The translations under genes were made by a program, and so were the position numbers. The notes beneath the pieces are model-generated. The model worked only from the letters and a program-made list of their open reading frames with translations, was not told the DNA's origin and searched no databases. From Alteromonas confluentis (GTDB lineage: Bacteria; Pseudomonadota; Gammaproteobacteria; Enterobacterales; Alteromonadaceae): a stretch of 64,000 bases of DNA. Shown here piece by piece: positions 62,388-64,000 of this stretch; position 1 is the first letter of the stretch, and each line of letters starts with the position of its first letter. Where the stretch lies: NCBI RefSeq assembly GCF_001757105.1, contig NZ_MDHN01000015.1:124001-188000 (forward strand). The letters run 5' to 3'.

Positions 62388-64000
62388 ATGTTGAATAACA
62401 AATATAAGATGGGTGTACTGGCGTTAATGGTGTCAGCCGCATTAACCGGATGCAGCCTGGATGGCGATGATGGTGCACAAGGCCCCCAAGGTGCTCAGGG
62501 TGAGCAGGGCGCTAGCGGTGCCGACGGTCAGGATGCCAGCTTAGGTGTAAACCTGGAAGTCGTCGGTCGCGCTGTTGTTGGCGGTGTGGGCGCGGCTGAA
62601 ATTGTCCAGTATCACGCAGGCACGCAAACAGTGTACGCCACCAATGGCGAGTCTGACACCATCTCGGTTATCAGCATTGCGGATGTAACCAGCGAAGCGC
62701 TGGAAGCTCCCACTTCCTCTACCAACCTGACCAACACCTCTATTGAACTGCCAACAGAAATTGATGGCGTGGCTTTAGCTGGCCTCACGAGCATTGCTGT
62801 GTTCGATGACCTACTGGCCGTTGCTATTCCAGCGGACGAAAAAAGTGACAACGGCTTTGTTGTCTTTTATAGCGGCCTTAACGACAGCGCCCCCGTGTTG
62901 CTTTCTTCAGTTGAAGTTGGGAACCTGCCAGACAACGTAGTATTTACACCCGATGGCACAAAAGTGCTTACGGCAAATGAAGGTGAGCCCTCTGATGACT
63001 ACACCATCGATCCTGAAGGTTCAATTAGCGTGATCAATGTCGCGGATGGTGTACCGGCAGATTCGGCGACTACGCTAACTTTCGAAGGTTTCAACGACAG
63101 CCAGGCTGATCTTGAAGCCATGGGTATGATGTTCCCTAATCCTTCCGGTCGTACCATCAATGGTGTCACCATTGATACCACGGTTGCCATGGATCTTGAA
63201 CCTGAATACATCACTGCTACCAACGACATGGCGTATGTTTCTTTGCAAGAGAACAATGGCGTTGCAGTTGTTGACTTAGAAGCGATGACGATCAGCATTA
63301 TGGGTTTGGGCGTGAAGGACTGGGGCGACTACCAAATTGATGTTCAGGAAAATGGCGAAGTCAGCTTTGGCCAGTACGACGGTCTTTACGGCGTATACAT
63401 GCCTGACACGATTACCAAAATGGAATGGAACGGTGCTACCTTCCTGCTGACGGCCAACGAAGGTGATGCTCGCGAATATATCTTCGACGCAGATGATGAA
63501 GCGGCTTGTTTGGCTGCCGGCGGACTGGAATTTGACGACGGTGACTGCCTGGCATACACCGATGAAGCAAAAATTGAAGATCTGACTGCTGCAACCAACT
63601 CTGAGCTTGCCATGCTACAGGCCAACGGTGAAGCAGACGACCTGCGTGTAACCACGGCGATGGGCGATGCCGATGGCGACGGTGAATTTGATGCCGCTTA
63701 CACCTATGGTGCCCGTTCATTTACTATCTGGGATCAGAACGGTCAGGTTGTTTACGACTCTGGTGACGATTTCGAGCGAATCACGGCGTCGGTGCACGGT
63801 GCGGCGTTCAATAATGGCGACGACGAAAACGAAGGTGACAGCCGTTCTGAAAACAAAGGGCCTGAGCCAGAAGCGATTGCGGTAGGCACAATCGGTAGTC
63901 GTACTTATGCGTTCATTGGCCTGGAGAGAATGGGCGGACTGTTCGCTTATGATGTTACCAATCCTTATAACGTGAGCTTCTCAGCATACGCGATTAATCG
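62388..64000 (+). CDS. Choice-of-anchor I-type lipoprotein with collagen-like stretch (partial)
   Basis: The window shows the first 537 codons. The signal peptide ends in a lipobox (ALTGC, Cys22). Residues 26-49 form eight Gly-X-Y triplets (GAQGPQGAQGEQG within it), probably a spacer or trimerising collagen-like stalk. The rest is a beta-propeller-like series of Asp-rich blades: VVFTPDGTKVLTANEGEPSD, LEPEYITATNDMAYVSLQEN, FLLTANEGDAREY and GDADGDGEFD. This matches the choice-of-anchor I group, some of whose members are labelled alkaline phosphatases without strong proof. CAGAGG precedes the ATG. The C-terminus lies beyond the window. Confidence 0.8.
   Translation, partial: MLNNKYKMGVLALMVSAALTGCSLDGDDGAQGPQGAQGEQGASGADGQDASLGVNLEVVGRAVVGGVGAAEIVQYHAGTQTVYATNGESDTISVISIADVTSEALEAPTSSTNLTNTSIELPTEIDGVALAGLTSIAVFDDLLAVAIPADEKSDNGFVVFYSGLNDSAPVLLSSVEVGNLPDNVVFTPDGTKVLTANEGEPSDDYTIDPEGSISVINVADGVPADSATTLTFEGFNDSQADLEAMGMMFPNPSGRTINGVTIDTTVAMDLEPEYITATNDMAYVSLQENNGVAVVDLEAMTISIMGLGVKDWGDYQIDVQENGEVSFGQYDGLYGVYMPDTITKMEWNGATFLLTANEGDAREYIFDADDEAACLAAGGLEFDDGDCLAYTDEAKIEDLTAATNSELAMLQANGEADDLRVTTAMGDADGDGEFDAAYTYGARSFTIWDQNGQVVYDSGDDFERITASVHGAAFNNGDDENEGDSRSENKGPEPEAIAVGTIGSRTYAFIGLERMGGLFAYDVTNPYNVSFSAYAIN

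Overview
The window is a chromosomal stretch from a marine gammaproteobacterium, most likely Alteromonadaceae (Alteromonas-like). The basis is protein content and gene order: lpoA-yraN-diaA-dolP divergent from rsmI; thrLABC near yaaA and tal; rsmE-gshB-yqgE-ruvX next to pilTU-yggS-proC-yggT; betIBA; many lipoproteins and a TonB-dependent receptor. Coding density is high. I saw no rRNA, tRNA, CRISPR array, insertion sequence, prophage or plasmid-type gene. This reads as core chromosome with a few lineage-specific insertions.

Layout. 1-10 kb: the end of an unidentified gene, the cell-envelope/replication block dolP-diaA-yraN-lpoA, rsmI, mscL, the norspermidine genes (carboxynorspermidine dehydrogenase and nspC) and a PLP-dependent desulfhydrase/deaminase. 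10-20 kb: a chalcone-isomerase-like gene frameshifted in a T11 tract and coupled to a DUF3833 lipoprotein, membrane glucose dehydrogenase, a DUF3360 transporter, an OmpR-type two-component system, aceK and a Nudix hydrolase. 20-31 kb: a TonB receptor, then a five-gene osmoprotection unit betI-betB-betA-BCCT transporter-TorF-type porin, and a lone GH13/CBM48 enzyme. 31-44 kb: the threonine operon with a complete leader peptide and attenuator, followed by ung, a small DUF3545 gene, pgi, tal, yaaA, a three-gene sigma-factor/membrane-protein operon and a glutathione transferase. 44-57 kb: a five-repeat CHRD lipoprotein, a class-C-type serine hydrolase, DUF4426, yggT-proC-yggS, pilT-pilU, and ruvX-yqgE-gshB-rsmE with a degenerate histidine kinase between gshB and rsmE. 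57-64 kb: a 54-residue membrane protein, an MscS channel, a LysR regulator divergent from an Old Yellow Enzyme, an M48 lipoprotein protease, and the start of a large choice-of-anchor-type lipoprotein behind a possible Pho box.

Several parts fit together. Osmotic stress is served by mscL, the mscS-type channel and the bet unit. Aspartate-family synthesis is controlled by a leader whose codons are mostly Thr, Ile and Met. Neighbouring genes share near-perfect hairpin terminators at convergent ends. The items most worth a second look are the frameshift at 10611-10621 (a slippery T TTT TTA in the correct phase, with the restored frame ending in an ATGA overlap), the kinase-like protein whose phospho-acceptor His is Asp, the porin and short BCCT transporter appended to the bet operon, and the exact 363-nt CHRD repeats. 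I found no clearly new multi-gene defence or mobile system.
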